The translations under genes were made by a program, and so were the position numbers. The notes beneath the pieces were generated by a model. It saw nothing but the letters and a program-made list of their open reading frames with translations, ran no database searches and was not told the DNA's origin. From Symsagittifera roscoffensis (Eukaryota; Xenacoelomorpha; Acoela; Convolutidae), in assembly GCF_963678635.1 (NCBI RefSeq), contig NC_087065.1:22401254-22465253 (forward strand): DNA of 64,000 nt, read 5' to 3'. Positions 7,375-17,351 of the stretch are shown here, one piece after another (the stretch's first letter is position 1; each line of letters starts with the position of its first letter).

Positions 7375-10300
7375 TTACTTTTGAAATTCCACTTTCTTTA
7401 AAATTTTAGATTGGGGGATGAATATTTTATAGTTTTTACGTGGTTGATTTCGGAGTCTTGTTGTTTTTCTATTTTCTGATTTGTCGATTTGTTCTTGGGG
7501 TATTATTTGTTCGGTCATTTTTCTATTTTTTCTTTGTTTTGGGGATTCTTTATGGTTTTGTGTATTGTTTTTGGTGGCGGTTGGTTTTGTGTTTTGATTT
7601 TCGGTGGGGTTATCATTTTGTTCTGTGTTTTTCAGATGTGGTTCATTTTGAATGATTTTTAATCCTGTGAAAGAATATAATTGAGTTAATTCGCGGAGTG
7701 CGTATTCTTTTGGGTAATAAGGTAATAGGTTGTTTCGATGTTGAACGATTTCTTTTTTGTTTGAGTCGGTAATTTTATATGTGACATCAGTGGGTTTTGC
7801 AATTATTTGGTATGGTCCTTTTCGAAGGGGTTGTAATTTTTTAGAAATTCCTTTTTGAGTATTAAAATTAGGTATTAAAACAAATGTTCCAATTTTTAAA
7901 TCGGAGGCTGGTGTAAAACGTGAATTGATTTGTTCATTAATATTTTGTCTTTGTAATAACTTTTTTGTTATTTTTTGATAAATTTCATTGTGTTTTTTAT
8001 CTCTATTTAGAATCCATTCGGTGTGTGTACCGGAGGCTAGTTTAAGAATTTGTGGGTGATGAAAATGATCTTCATCGTGTGTATGTAAAGGTAGGTTATA
8101 ACAAATTGAGTCTTTATTTGGTTGACAATAACCTTGTGCGTTTTTATGAGAATTTGCTGTAAACATTATTGGTTTGCGTGGCTTTTGGTTAAAAACCATT
8201 TCGTATGGTGACATTCCTAAAGTTGTCGTAATTTGTGAATTATATGCTAAGGGAAATAATTTTACATCTGCTGACCATTCGGTATATTTTGTATCATTTC
8301 CGTTGATGATACATCTAAGATATTCTTGTATTGAACGGTTCATACCAGTTTTTACTGCATATTTGCATTCCAATCGGGGCGATGTTTCGTTTTCTGCAAG
8401 GTAGAATTTTATGTTTTTGGGTATTTCAACTGTTGTTTTTCGTGTAAGTAATTCAGGTGGTGTATTTCGACTTAAGGTGTCTGGTAATGCAAGATTTTTT
8501 CCTGCAGTCCAAACTATATGTAAGTTTGGAAATTTCATTAGAATAAGTTGAAATCTGTAAACTCGGTGGTTTGGGTTAGATTTTTGTGTAAAGAGAAAGA
8601 TGATTGGTTTATGGTCTGTGAATAGAACTGTTGGATGTTTTGATCCAAGTATCAGAAATTCATATTCTGTCAGTGTATATATTATGGCTGTACATTCTCT
8701 CATTAGAGTTGAGAGTCGTAGCTCTGCTTGAGTGAATAATCGAGAATTTGCTGATATGAGGTTCATTTTATTTGTACCATTATGTGATTGTAATAGTGCT
8801 GCACCGATGCCAAAGTTCGAAGCATCGCACATTGCATAAAATGGTTGATTTGAATCTGGAATTGTGTTTGAAATTTGTTCAGTTAAAAGTTTCTTTATTT
8901 CTTCAAATCGTGTTTGATGTTCTGTGTTCCATTCAAAATTATTTTGTTGTCTAAGGATGTTATAAAATGGTCGTAGATATAATTGCATTTTATAAACATA
9001 TTTACTTAAAAAGTTTAACATTCCAAGAAATTCTTGGATTTTCTTTTTATTTGTTGGTGGTTGAAGTTTTTGAATAGCGTCAATGCGTGATTTCAATGGA
9101 GTGATTGTTTTTCTTTCTATATTATGTCCTAAGAATTTAACTCTTGTCAAGAAGAAATGTGATTTATCGGGGGCGGCCTTCAGATTTTCGTTCTGAAGTA
9201 TTTGGTGATATTTTTCTAAAACATTGAACATCTCGTCTTTTGTTTGTGATTGCATAAAAACATCGTCTAAATAGGTGATTGCGTTTTTCTTGAGTATTAG
9301 TGGTCTAAAAATTTTGCTCATAATAGCTGAAAATGCTGCTGGTCCTATGGATATTCCATAGAATAAGCGGTTGAATTCATATTGTTGGTTTCCGATAACA
9401 AATTGTGTTAAACGTCGTGATTGTTCATCTAGTGGCATTTGATTGTATGCACTATTCATATCGGCGGTTGTAAAGTATTTGCCGTTTATTTTTGTTAAAA
9501 TAACTTGTATTGGTTCAATGGGCCAATTACATTTTGATTCATCTATAAGTGAATTGAGGTATCTAGCATCGAGAACGATTTTTAATGATTCTCCTTTAGC
9601 TAGAATGATAACGGGGTTGATAAATGTGTTGCCTTTTGGTTGTTCTTCTTTGTTTACTGGTGATATAATGTTGTATTGTTCTAAAATGTCGAGTAATCTG
9701 TTTACTTTATCATGTAAGTGAATTGGTACTTTACTTGCTCTCTGTTTTTTGAAAACTGCGTCTGGTTTTAACGGGAGATGTAGTGATGAACTGATTTTTC
9801 CAACATCGAATTTTGATGTTGCATAGACTGATGAATATTTAATTAGCTGTTTGGCTAATTTTTCGAATTCGTCTTGTGTTATTTGTGAATGTTGGAAATT
9901 AAACATTGTTAAAAATTTTTGTTGGTCCTCTGTGTAGTTACTTATGTTGAATGTAGGTTTGAAATATGGAGTTTTTGTGAAATAATCCGTATTTCTGTTT
10001 TCGTTACTTATTATATTATTTATAGATAATTCTTCATTAAGAATTGTAGATTGGCAAATATCTAGTAATTGGAGTATATTATTTACGCGATAGGCTTTTT
10101 CGTGTATTGGTGATATTGTAGCGTTGGTTTCACAATATCCTAAAAGTCCTAAAGGTAATGTTACTTGGTAAGGTGTGTTGTTATAGACATGTAAGGAAAT
10201 GATATCGGAATTCGAATTTTTCAAATATTTTATGGATGAGATTGTGATTTTGAAAAATTTGTGAATAGGTTTGAATTCAAATTCTGACATATAAAATTTT

Positions 10301-13300
10301 TGTTTGTTTTGTTCTTTATCATATTGGTGAACTTGTTTGATTGAAAAATTATAGATATTTCCTGATAGTGGTTTTAGGTGTTTCCTTTGTTGGTTAAATA
10401 TCGGGTAGAATTTTGAAAAGAATGGTGGTTGTTTATTTAATCTTTGAAAAAATGTTAAGGATGTTTCTTTTGTTTTTGTATATTTATCTTTGATTAATAT
10501 TTTACTATTTAGGATGTTAATTGTTGGTATATACTTCGAAATAAATGGTATTCCAATGATATTATATTTAATATCAGTGATATGGAATATTTGTTTAAAT
10601 GGCTTATTTAAAATTTTGCTTTGCTCCATTGTTCTGGTGGGGAGGAGAAATAATTGGATTTTTCCGTAGTTTATCAATGTTGATCCTTGTGCTGTTGCTA
10701 ACTTACTGGAGGTTTCAAGAGGTGTTAGCTTTGGGTGTAAAGTTTTTATTTCATTCCATGTGGGGATGTTTATTATATTTGATTCTGCTCCTGAATCAAT
10801 TAAAAAATCTATTTCAAGGTCTGGTGGTTGAAATTCTTTATTTCTTGGGCTTTCTAAGAGAAATGGTATTGTCCAAATTTTTTCTTTGGGTTGTTCTTTT
10901 TGTATATTTTGATAAATGTGGTTTGTATTCAAGCATTTTGTTTTGATATTTTTATTGGTTTGATTTGTAGTGTTAATCTCATTTGTTTCTTGCGTCGTTG
11001 GTGTGGAATTTATGGGTGTAGTGTAATAATTTTGAAGAAATTCTGATTGATTTTCATATATGTGTGATGAAAAAGGTTGTTCATATATGACAGATTCATA
11101 GTCATTTTCGACTTTTATCATATTGATAGAAAGAGTGTTTTCAGTATCACTTTCTGAATCTGATGATGTACAGTTTATTTGATTGAGTTGTAACGTATCA
11201 GTTACTGTGTCATCAATACCTGGAGGGTCTGATGTTGTTTCTGGATTAGATTGTACTTGATTAATATGTCTTTGATGTTTAGGTGTACTACTTCTGTGGC
11301 GATTATTAGAATTATTATAGTTATTATTATTCCGGTGTGGTGATTGGGAATAATTTCTATAACGATTATTATAACTTGAGTGTCGATTTTGTGAATTATT
11401 TCGCGATCTGTTTTGGTAATTATTGTTTGGTCTGTTATAGTTCGATCTATTATATGAGTTATTCCTTGATTGATTGTTCGGGTAATTCTGGTTTCGGTTG
11501 TTTGAATAACTTCTATTTCGATTATAGGAGTAGTTTCTATTCCTATTGTATGATGAATTTCGTGATTGGTTGTTTGGATAGTAGTTATTTCTTGATTGGG
11601 AATTAGATCTAGAAACAAATCGTTGTGTATTTGAATGTGATCTGGAGTAGTTATTTCGACTATTTGGTCTATTGTAGTGATTTTGTGATGAATTATTCGT
11701 GTTTCTTCGTTCTGGTGACCTTCCTCTATAACTTGAGTTATATGGTGATTGATTTCTTGTATAATTTGTATTGTTCGGGAGTGGTTTTCCTGAACTGTTG
11801 TTGCTGTAGACTGTTTTGTTCGGTAGATTTTGATCTTTTTTCATGTATTGATAGAATGATTTATTTGGTTCTTTATGTTTTTGAGGTTTATTTTGATTGT
11901 CTTGCTGTTTTTGTCTACATTCGGAAATACTATGTCCGTATCGTCGGCAATAATTACACCATTTTTTGAAAGATGGTTTGCCTTTAAAGTTTGGGTTCTT
12001 TTCGTAAATATTGAGTATTTCAGTGATTTTTTCAACGAGGTCTGTCTCTGATTCCTGTATATTATTAATATTAGTGGGAGTCGTTTCAATTCTGTTAACG
12101 TATTGTAATTTCAGATTTTCCGTTTCTTCTAGTTTCATCGTGATTTCTGCTTGTTCTAATTTGTCTACTAGTTTTCGAAAATCTAAATCGGGTTCTCGAA
12201 TTGAAGAAGGATGGGATGCTCTCTTTTTTATTGCTATTTTCCTTAATTGTGGTGTTAAGGTCATCATTAAGATTTCTGTCATCTTTGTGTTTTTATAGTC
12301 GTGCGTATTTAGTGAATATGCTTTTCGAACTAGTGTTTCGATTCGTACTGCTATTTGCTTGATGGTTTCGTTTGGTAATCTGCGAATTTCATTACATAAA
12401 ACTCTTTGTTGTTGTTTGTTTCTTTCGGAGTCAAACATTTTTGAAAATTCCTGTGTAAACCTTTTCCAGTTTGATTTTATTTCTAGAGGTAGTACTGAAA
12501 ACCATTTTTGGGCTGCGCCATCTAAGGTTGTTTGTATTAACGCTGTGCGTCGATGTATCCAGTTTTGATGTAGTGGCGTATTAATTGGTTCAGGTCCAAT
12601 ATTTAAAATCAGGTTTGCTGTTACTGCATTTAAATAATCTTCTACAGAGTATTCAGGGTCTGTTCCTGTGAAAACCATTAAAGGTTTGTTTGATGTTATT
12701 GATGATCCACCCATAAGGTATGGATTCATTGTCATTTGTAATGATTCTGCTGCATTTGGCATTTGAGAAAAATTTGAAAGTTGGTTTCTTGTTATTTCAT
12801 GTTGTTGGAGATAATATGGGAGTGGTATTTCATTTTGCATTTGTGATGCTTGATACGAGTGTGCAGTCATTGGATTTTGTTGTTGAATTGGTTGAAAAGA
12901 TTGTGTATTAATTAGATTTTGTTGTTGAATTGGTTGTTGATGTTGTGCATCTATTGGTTGTGGAGAAAAATTTCTATGATTTGTACGTGTTCTCTGTATT
13001 CCTTGTCTACGATATTCTTGAGGATTTGGTGCAAATATATCTGGTTGTAAGAAATCATCATCTGAGGATAAATAATCCATTTGATAAGATGTCTGTTTTT
13101 TATTTTTATTTTGTTGAAAAAATGGGTAATTTTCACTGTGATCCTGTGGAGGATTTGTTTGGAAATTTATTGAATTAGGTTGGGTCATTGGGTTATCCCA
13201 ATTTCGAGATCTTGTATATTGGTTAAAATTTCTTTGTGGTTGGTTATATGTTTTTGATGGATGTGTATAATTATAATTATGGTCTGCAAAGTTGTTTCTA

Positions 13301-14481
13301 GTGAATGTTTTGCGTGTTTTTGATGGTATTGTCATGGGTCTGTATGTTTGGTAATCCATATGTGAATATTTAGGAGCAACCGAAGGTTTAACGGTTGATT
13401 GTAAGGTTACCTGTGTTTGTGAAGGATTTGTATTTCTTGGTGTTGTTAAATTTGGGCGTATTGGTGAAATACTTTGTTGTGTAGTTGTTATGTGTACAAT
13501 TTCTTCATTTATGAAGTGTGATGGTGTCTGGATATCTTGTTGAGTAAGATTCCTAGTTCCATTGAGGTTTTCATTGTGTATAACTGTAGAGTTTAAACTA
13601 TTATTTTGTGTATCGGGCAAAAATGTATTATAGTTTAATGGTGTTGCATCAATGGTTAATGGTATTACTTTTACATAATCTCTTATGTAAGATATCGTAC
13701 TTTTTGCTTGACTTGAGATTGATTGTGGGAAGCTTATAAATGCGGGATGAGACCATTCGGGGTCCCAAACATAATCTGATTGTTCTGTGATAGCGGTATC
13801 ATCGTTCGAGTTTTGGGGTCTAAAATTTTTTCTTGCTTGTGCAATTAAATCAATATTGTGTGTGAAATAATCTATTATGAACCATGCCAAAATTTTTTGT
13901 AGATCGTGTTTTGTATGTTGTGAAACGTCGTCTTTCGTGAAATTTTCTTTAATGATGTTTAAATAACTAGAGAGTAGTGTGATTTCATGTCGTACTTTCA
14001 AATGTTTAGATGTTTCTGTCGGTGAGACATTTGTTATTGGGATTTCGTTTTCTAATATCGAAATATAACTATATATTATTGCGAAAACTTCATTGGTGAA
14101 TATGGAGTTTGCTCTTTGTGAGTTATGATATTGGATGCTTTTTATATATTCTGAAAAAACTTTTGAAAATTCTAAATCAAGATCGTCTGTTTGAATTGTA
14201 TATTTTCTATTATTATGGTTTGGTGAGGTGAATTCTATGGAGTAGATTCCATACTGTTGTGTTATGTTGCATATATCTTTTAAGTAGTGGTCTATGATTT
14301 GTCTTTTGATTTTTACATCTGGGAACTCTGTTTTACATGGACTGATTCCGGGTTCAAATAAATTTAATAGTAAATTTTTGCAAAATATATGCTGTCCTCT
14401 ATCAGTGGTTGCATCTACTATAAAAGGAAAGATTTCATCATCATCTGGACTTTCTTCACCTGGGGTGTGCGTTGAGCTCAT
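7375..14481 (-). CDS. gag-pol: Gag-Pol polyprotein of a Ty3/gypsy-type element, integrase core deleted
   Basis: One uninterrupted frame of 2368 codons. Order: acidic N-terminus and unrecognised domain (1-230); Gln/Asn-rich linker; retrotransposon capsid-like region (about 600-790); CCHC zinc knuckle CNYCRRYGHSISEC (about 842-855); Asn/Arg/Ser/Tyr-rich repeats (about 890-1090); aspartic protease with DSGA (about 1229); reverse transcriptase with YLDD (about 1736); RNase H with CDASNFG (about 1884); tether with LPDTLSR (about 2000). Near residue 2045 the text jumps from the tether straight to the last helix region of the integrase core (GMNRSIQEYL, later GMSPYE), so the zinc-binding HHCC domain and the first two catalytic Asp are missing. 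The integrase C-terminal domain and a basic tail follow. Gag and Pol share one frame, with no frameshift or stop between them. RT and RNase H look intact; integration should need a helper. Confidence 0.9.
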   Translation of the reverse strand: MSSTHTPGEESPDDDEIFPFIVDATTDRGQHIFCKNLLLNLFEPGISPCKTEFPDVKIKRQIIDHYLKDICNITQQYGIYSIEFTSPNHNNRKYTIQTDDLDLEFSKVFSEYIKSIQYHNSQRANSIFTNEVFAIIYSYISILENEIPITNVSPTETSKHLKVRHEITLLSSYLNIIKENFTKDDVSQHTKHDLQKILAWFIIDYFTHNIDLIAQARKNFRPQNSNDDTAITEQSDYVWDPEWSHPAFISFPQSISSQAKSTISYIRDYVKVIPLTIDATPLNYNTFLPDTQNNSLNSTVIHNENLNGTRNLTQQDIQTPSHFINEEIVHITTTQQSISPIRPNLTTPRNTNPSQTQVTLQSTVKPSVAPKYSHMDYQTYRPMTIPSKTRKTFTRNNFADHNYNYTHPSKTYNQPQRNFNQYTRSRNWDNPMTQPNSINFQTNPPQDHSENYPFFQQNKNKKQTSYQMDYLSSDDDFLQPDIFAPNPQEYRRQGIQRTRTNHRNFSPQPIDAQHQQPIQQQNLINTQSFQPIQQQNPMTAHSYQASQMQNEIPLPYYLQQHEITRNQLSNFSQMPNAAESLQMTMNPYLMGGSSITSNKPLMVFTGTDPEYSVEDYLNAVTANLILNIGPEPINTPLHQNWIHRRTALIQTTLDGAAQKWFSVLPLEIKSNWKRFTQEFSKMFDSERNKQQQRVLCNEIRRLPNETIKQIAVRIETLVRKAYSLNTHDYKNTKMTEILMMTLTPQLRKIAIKKRASHPSSIREPDLDFRKLVDKLEQAEITMKLEETENLKLQYVNRIETTPTNINNIQESETDLVEKITEILNIYEKNPNFKGKPSFKKWCNYCRRYGHSISECRQKQQDNQNKPQKHKEPNKSFYQYMKKDQNLPNKTVYSNNSSGKPLPNNTNYTRNQSPYNSSYRGRSPERRNTNNSSQNHYNRPNSRNNYSRSHSNTQRFVSRSNSQSRNNYYPNNQSRNSSYNRNRNYSYNRNRSYSNNRNQNYPNNQSRNNSYNRSNYNRPNNNYQNRSRNNSQNRHSSYNNRYRNYSQSPHRNNNNYNNSNNRHRSSTPKHQRHINQVQSNPETTSDPPGIDDTVTDTLQLNQINCTSSDSESDTENTLSINMIKVENDYESVIYEQPFSSHIYENQSEFLQNYYTTPINSTPTTQETNEINTTNQTNKNIKTKCLNTNHIYQNIQKEQPKEKIWTIPFLLESPRNKEFQPPDLEIDFLIDSGAESNIINIPTWNEIKTLHPKLTPLETSSKLATAQGSTLINYGKIQLFLLPTRTMEQSKILNKPFKQIFHITDIKYNIIGIPFISKYIPTINILNSKILIKDKYTKTKETSLTFFQRLNKQPPFFSKFYPIFNQQRKHLKPLSGNIYNFSIKQVHQYDKEQNKQKFYMSEFEFKPIHKFFKITISSIKYLKNSNSDIISLHVYNNTPYQVTLPLGLLGYCETNATISPIHEKAYRVNNILQLLDICQSTILNEELSINNIISNENRNTDYFTKTPYFKPTFNISNYTEDQQKFLTMFNFQHSQITQDEFEKLAKQLIKYSSVYATSKFDVGKISSSLHLPLKPDAVFKKQRASKVPIHLHDKVNRLLDILEQYNIISPVNKEEQPKGNTFINPVIILAKGESLKIVLDARYLNSLIDESKCNWPIEPIQVILTKINGKYFTTADMNSAYNQMPLDEQSRRLTQFVIGNQQYEFNRLFYGISIGPAAFSAIMSKIFRPLILKKNAITYLDDVFMQSQTKDEMFNVLEKYHQILQNENLKAAPDKSHFFLTRVKFLGHNIERKTITPLKSRIDAIQKLQPPTNKKKIQEFLGMLNFLSKYVYKMQLYLRPFYNILRQQNNFEWNTEHQTRFEEIKKLLTEQISNTIPDSNQPFYAMCDASNFGIGAALLQSHNGTNKMNLISANSRLFTQAELRLSTLMRECTAIIYTLTEYEFLILGSKHPTVLFTDHKPIIFLFTQKSNPNHRVYRFQLILMKFPNLHIVWTAGKNLALPDTLSRNTPPELLTRKTTVEIPKNIKFYLAENETSPRLECKYAVKTGMNRSIQEYLRCIINGNDTKYTEWSADVKLFPLAYNSQITTTLGMSPYEMVFNQKPRKPIMFTANSHKNAQGYCQPNKDSICYNLPLHTHDEDHFHHPQILKLASGTHTEWILNRDKKHNEIYQKITKKLLQRQNINEQINSRFTPASDLKIGTFVLIPNFNTQKGISKKLQPLRKGPYQIIAKPTDVTYKITDSNKKEIVQHRNNLLPYYPKEYALRELTQLYSFTGLKIIQNEPHLKNTEQNDNPTENQNTKPTATKNNTQNHKESPKQRKNRKMTEQIIPQEQIDKSENRKTTRLRNQPRKNYKIFIPQSKILKKVEFQK

Positions 14482-14696
14482 TTTTTCGTTCGATGACTGT
14501 TAATATGTAATTATTAATGTGTCGAATTGGTTGATTCCAATTGTATAAATGTACTGGTTTGTGTTCTATACTGCTTTTTTATTCTTCTTTTTCCTCTTTT
14601 TGATGAATTTGAAGTTGTTTCTGAGTCAGAAAAATATAATTGATCGTGAAGTGGGCAATTTTTATCTATTGATTCTTTTAGTTTGTAAAGGTTCGT

Positions 14697-14903
14697 CTAA
14701 ACTGTTGGTTTCTGATTCTGAAAATGCGTTTCGATTTTTGAAAATCTTTTTCGTGTTATTTGTCTTTTTAGTGTTTGTCGTTTTGTTCGAATGTATCCAA
14801 CTGTTTGTGTATGAGGTGTGATTACAAGGTCGTATTTTTTGTTATCTATTTCACAATTGTGTAAAACGATTGTTTGTTTATTTCCTAGGTTTTTAAATGA
14901 CAT
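14697..14903 (-). CDS. Small basic ORF upstream of gag, 68 aa
   Basis: A 68-codon ORF in the leader, 215 bp upstream of the gag start. The C-terminal half is strongly basic (RTKRQTLKRQITRKRFSK), which would suit nucleic-acid binding. No family recognised, and it may be only an upstream ORF of the leader. Coding status uncertain. Confidence 0.3.
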   Translation of the reverse strand: MSFKNLGNKQTIVLHNCEIDNKKYDLVITPHTQTVGYIRTKRQTLKRQITRKRFSKIETHFQNQKPTV

Positions 14904-15856
14904 AAGGTTTAGGATGACGGATGCAAAAGGTTGTTAAATTGTTTCTATTTTCTTAAACTGTTAGTTCTTACGATTTTTTGGTTAGCTTAACCTGGGTCTA
15001 TTTGTTCAGGGTTGGAGAGAAAAGTATATCGATTCCGAAGAATGATTTTTTACTTTCTCGTGGCTAGTATAAGTTAAGGTGTTAACTTACTTAATCTTAC
15101 TTAGGGGTAGTGATTGTGTTCAAGGGTTGGAGAATAGTAAATCGATCCACAAGGTTCAGGTATAATTAGAACGCGAGTAGTTCGTTAGATACTATTTTAA
15201 ACTTACTAAGTCTAAGATTTATCCTGGGTCTGGTAAGAGGGGGGGTCAAGTGAAGGATGAATAACCGAAGTTCTTCACTGTTTATCCTAATTTGAATGAT
15301 TAGTTTTGTTTAAAAATTTTCTATTAGTCTTAGGTCTTTAGAAAGGGTTGGGTAGTGAATCGACGTTTGAGGTCGTTAGACACCAATTAAGTGGGTGGGG
15401 GGAGAACAAAGTTGTTCTGTTTGATCCAAGGATAAGCCTTGATGATCAAATTTGAAATTTAATTAAGTAGAAAATGATTTAAGATCCAAGGATAAGCCTT
15501 GATGATCTGGTTTTAAAATTAAGTGAATTTAAGTTTTAATAAAATTTTAAATGTGTGTAAAGGAAAGATTTAGTGTTTTGATGATATTAGTGGGTTTATG
15601 ATTGCTGTTATGTTTTAGATGATGAGCTGGAACAACAGGATGATTTATGATTACTAACCATTTATTGTCATGCTACTAATTTTTATTTTTATTTTTCAAT
15701 AAATATTTTCAAACATGTTTTGTATATTACTGCAGAGTTTTAGGAAAACGATCTTAGATCTTTTTATCAATCGTTATTGTATATTAATAATTTTGTTTAG
15801 CGCCTGAAATGATTTTGAAGATTAACTTCAAGGTTTTATGTTTTAACTTCAAGGTT

Positions 15857-16090
15857 TTATGTTTGCAAATGAAAATCTAAATTCATTGCTAGTAGTATTC
15901 TAAATATAAAAGTTTGTTCTGGTTTTTGCCTAACTATCATATAGCTATATGGCAAGTTTCTACTTTGTCGTATGTCGTCTCTGGTTCGAGGTCTTCTTCC
16001 AATTCCGGGTAGTTCTGTTATGGTTCGGAATATTGGCTCTGATCTATTGAGTCGTAGAGACATTTCGATTAAATTATTGTCGTATAACAT
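15857..16090 (-). CDS. Leader ORF of 77 aa close to the primer-binding site
   Basis: A 77-codon ORF that begins about 85 nt downstream of the primer-binding-like site. It is mixed in composition with many Arg (for example GIGRRPRTRDDIRQSR) and has no low-complexity tract. It could be a small leader protein or the first coding exon that supplies an AUG to downstream frames lacking one. I recognise no family. Confidence 0.3.
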   Translation of the reverse strand: MLYDNNLIEMSLRLNRSEPIFRTITELPGIGRRPRTRDDIRQSRNLPYSYMIVRQKPEQTFIFRILLAMNLDFHLQT

Positions 16091-16158
16091 TTTTTAAATG
16101 TTTTTGTCTAATTTCTAATCTATTATTGGTTAATTCTAAGCTATTAAGGTCTTGTTCG

Positions 16159-16176
16159 AGACTTATGGTCGCACCA
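16159..16176 (-). other. Primer-binding-like site
   Basis: On the minus strand, two bases after the putative LTR, the sequence reads TGGTGCGACCATAAGTCT. It starts with the TGG expected to pair with a tRNA CCA end. The plus-strand complement continues into a T-loop-like GTTCGAGAC. The tRNA was not identified. Confidence 0.45.
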
Positions 16177-16178
16177 GA

Positions 16179-16478
16179 TGAGTTAGGACCGAGTTGGTTA
16201 ACTCATAGAGTAATTTCGGATAGGGTACACCGTCTGCTCGTCACGCTATCTTATTTTCGGCCGGATAGATTCGTGCAACTTCTTAGTCTAATACCGATCC
16301 TAATCTTACTCTTATACTATCTAGTCTCAGGTTTTTTAACTAGTCTCTGCTAGGCTCAATAGATCTAGGGTATACTGGTTTATTGCGGCTGCTGAAGTGC
16401 TCGGGAGAGTCCAACTAATTTCTAAGTTAAATTCAAATCTCTCTGGTGCTGAAATTACAAGTAACTTCAGCACTTACA
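16179..16478 (-). repeat. Putative 5' LTR of the Ty3-like element (300 bp)
   Basis: On the minus strand the segment begins TGTAAGTGCTGAA and ends AACTCA, with a TGG primer-binding-like site two bases later. Its start is an imperfect palindrome (GTGCTGAA ... TTCAGCAC). A clearly related sequence lies inverted at 63.4 kb. It has the right place and orientation to be the 5' LTR of the element whose gag begins at 14481. The 3' LTR is outside the window, so the pair cannot be compared. The similarity to the 63.4-kb copy extends about 8 bp beyond the TGT start, so the exact boundary is uncertain. Confidence 0.5.
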
Positions 16479-16863
16479 AATAAGTGGGTTGTTAGTTAGA
16501 TGGATCATGATTGGTTAATATTAAATACTTTACATTGGTAAAATATCTAATTTATCCAATCATAAAATGTAGTTTAGATCAGGTTCCAATAGGTAAATTT
16601 TTGAAACCAAACATTGGTAGTTTCATAGAGGGTAGTTTTGATCATTTTCTTTTGACATACGTAAAAAATTTACTGAATTTCGAAGAAAATTTGATCCAAA
16701 ATGAACATTGAAAACAGGCAATTAAGAGAGTAAAATCCTAAATTTGCGCTTAAGTTTGTCCACTAGGGTAGCATAAAATTTATGCTGTAACGAAGGTCTT
16801 TACAATGTAGGTATGAACACCAAAATTGTTTGTCATGGCTTGATTACTTGTTTGTCATGGCTT

Positions 16864-17048
16864 GAACCTTCAAATTTTTGTAAAAGGGCCTTTGGCGCCA
16901 ATATATATTAGCTTTGAGGGAGGAGCGCGCGCCAAAAAAACGCGATTTTTTGGTCAAAACTTTCCAAAAAGTGCCCAAAAAGTGCCCAAAAACGCCTTTT
17001 TTGGTATGTTTTTTTTTGAAAAAATTGCCTGCGGCGCAGAAAATTGGG
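16864..17048 (+). mobile_element. Truncated hAT-type MITE (family C), left end lost
   Basis: Shares the 'gcctttggcgccaatata' core and the GC-rich 'gcctgcggcgcagaaaat' block with the copies at 28.6 and 55.2 kb. The CAGGGGCGG end is missing. A family A MITE is inserted at its right limit. Confidence 0.6.
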
Positions 17049-17263
17049 GGCTCTTTTCCAGTTCTCCCCCTTTCAAATTCAATTTTGAAAAGCTTATTTA
17101 ACATTGTCATAATGCAATGAAATTTGGCGTGGTGAACAAACCGATAACTGTGAACAGATTTGTTCTTCATACTTTACAGCGTAACATCACGCATTTAGCC
17201 GTAATAACACGTAAAACAAACATAAAACTCGGTATTTTGAAAGGGGGGAACTAGAAAAGAGCC
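17049..17263 (+). mobile_element. MITE family A, copy 1, 8-bp TSD AAATTGGG
   Basis: Terminal inverted repeats GGCTCTTTTCCAGTT / AACTAGAAAAGAGCC, 215 bp, with no coding capacity. The target duplication AAATTGGG is readable on both sides (17041-17048 and 17264-17271). An 8-bp duplication fits hAT, Merlin or P superfamilies; GG...CC ends argue against typical hAT. Confidence 0.8.
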
Positions 17264-17351
17264 AAATTGGGCAATGTGAACGAACTGGAAAAGAGCCGAA
17301 AAAAGTATTTGTAAAAATTTGTAGGTTGTGGGGGGATGTGCCTTAACTTAC

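Larger units (their letters stand above)
14482..16176 (-). other. Long leader of the Ty3-like element
   Basis: About 1.7 kb between the primer-binding-like site and gag. It holds a motif AGGGTTGG followed closely by ATCGA, at about 15006, 15119 and 15350; two hairpins of the form AAGG-ataag-CCTT at about 15424 and 15486; and a 20-bp direct repeat at 15824-15861. GTAAG donors occur on the minus strand near 15.09-15.2 kb and could serve subgenomic splicing. Such structure would fit packaging or splicing signals, by inference. Confidence 0.4.
1..16478 (-). mobile_element. Retrovirus-like Ty3/gypsy element with multi-ORF 3' half, partial at left
   Basis: Composite call for the left arm: 5' LTR, leader, gag-pol, small membrane ORFs, a methionine-less frame, envelope-like gene and a terminal ORF pair, all on the minus strand. 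More than 15.7 kb is visible. Unlike the DNA to its right, it contains no MITEs or satellite blocks, which suggests that it inserted later than most surrounding repeats. The coding strand is A-rich and G-poor throughout. Gene order fits a retrovirus-like element, but the number of accessory frames is far beyond the usual gag-pol-env set. Confidence 0.7.

Noticed and set aside
11202..12089. Alternative-frame ORFs within the Asn/Arg-rich part of gag
   Set aside because: Low-complexity repeats of the true gag-pol frame keep other frames open; composition is an artefact (Ile/Thr runs).
7440..14503. Plus-strand ORFs opposite gag-pol and env
   Set aside because: They are Phe/Leu/Val-rich shadows of the A-rich coding strand, without conserved motifs.
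16855..17170. Small ORFs with FKVLTKKSRFFG-like sequence at 17.0, 28.8 and 55.4 kb
   Set aside because: They recur because the family C MITE recurs; they are frames through a non-coding repeat.
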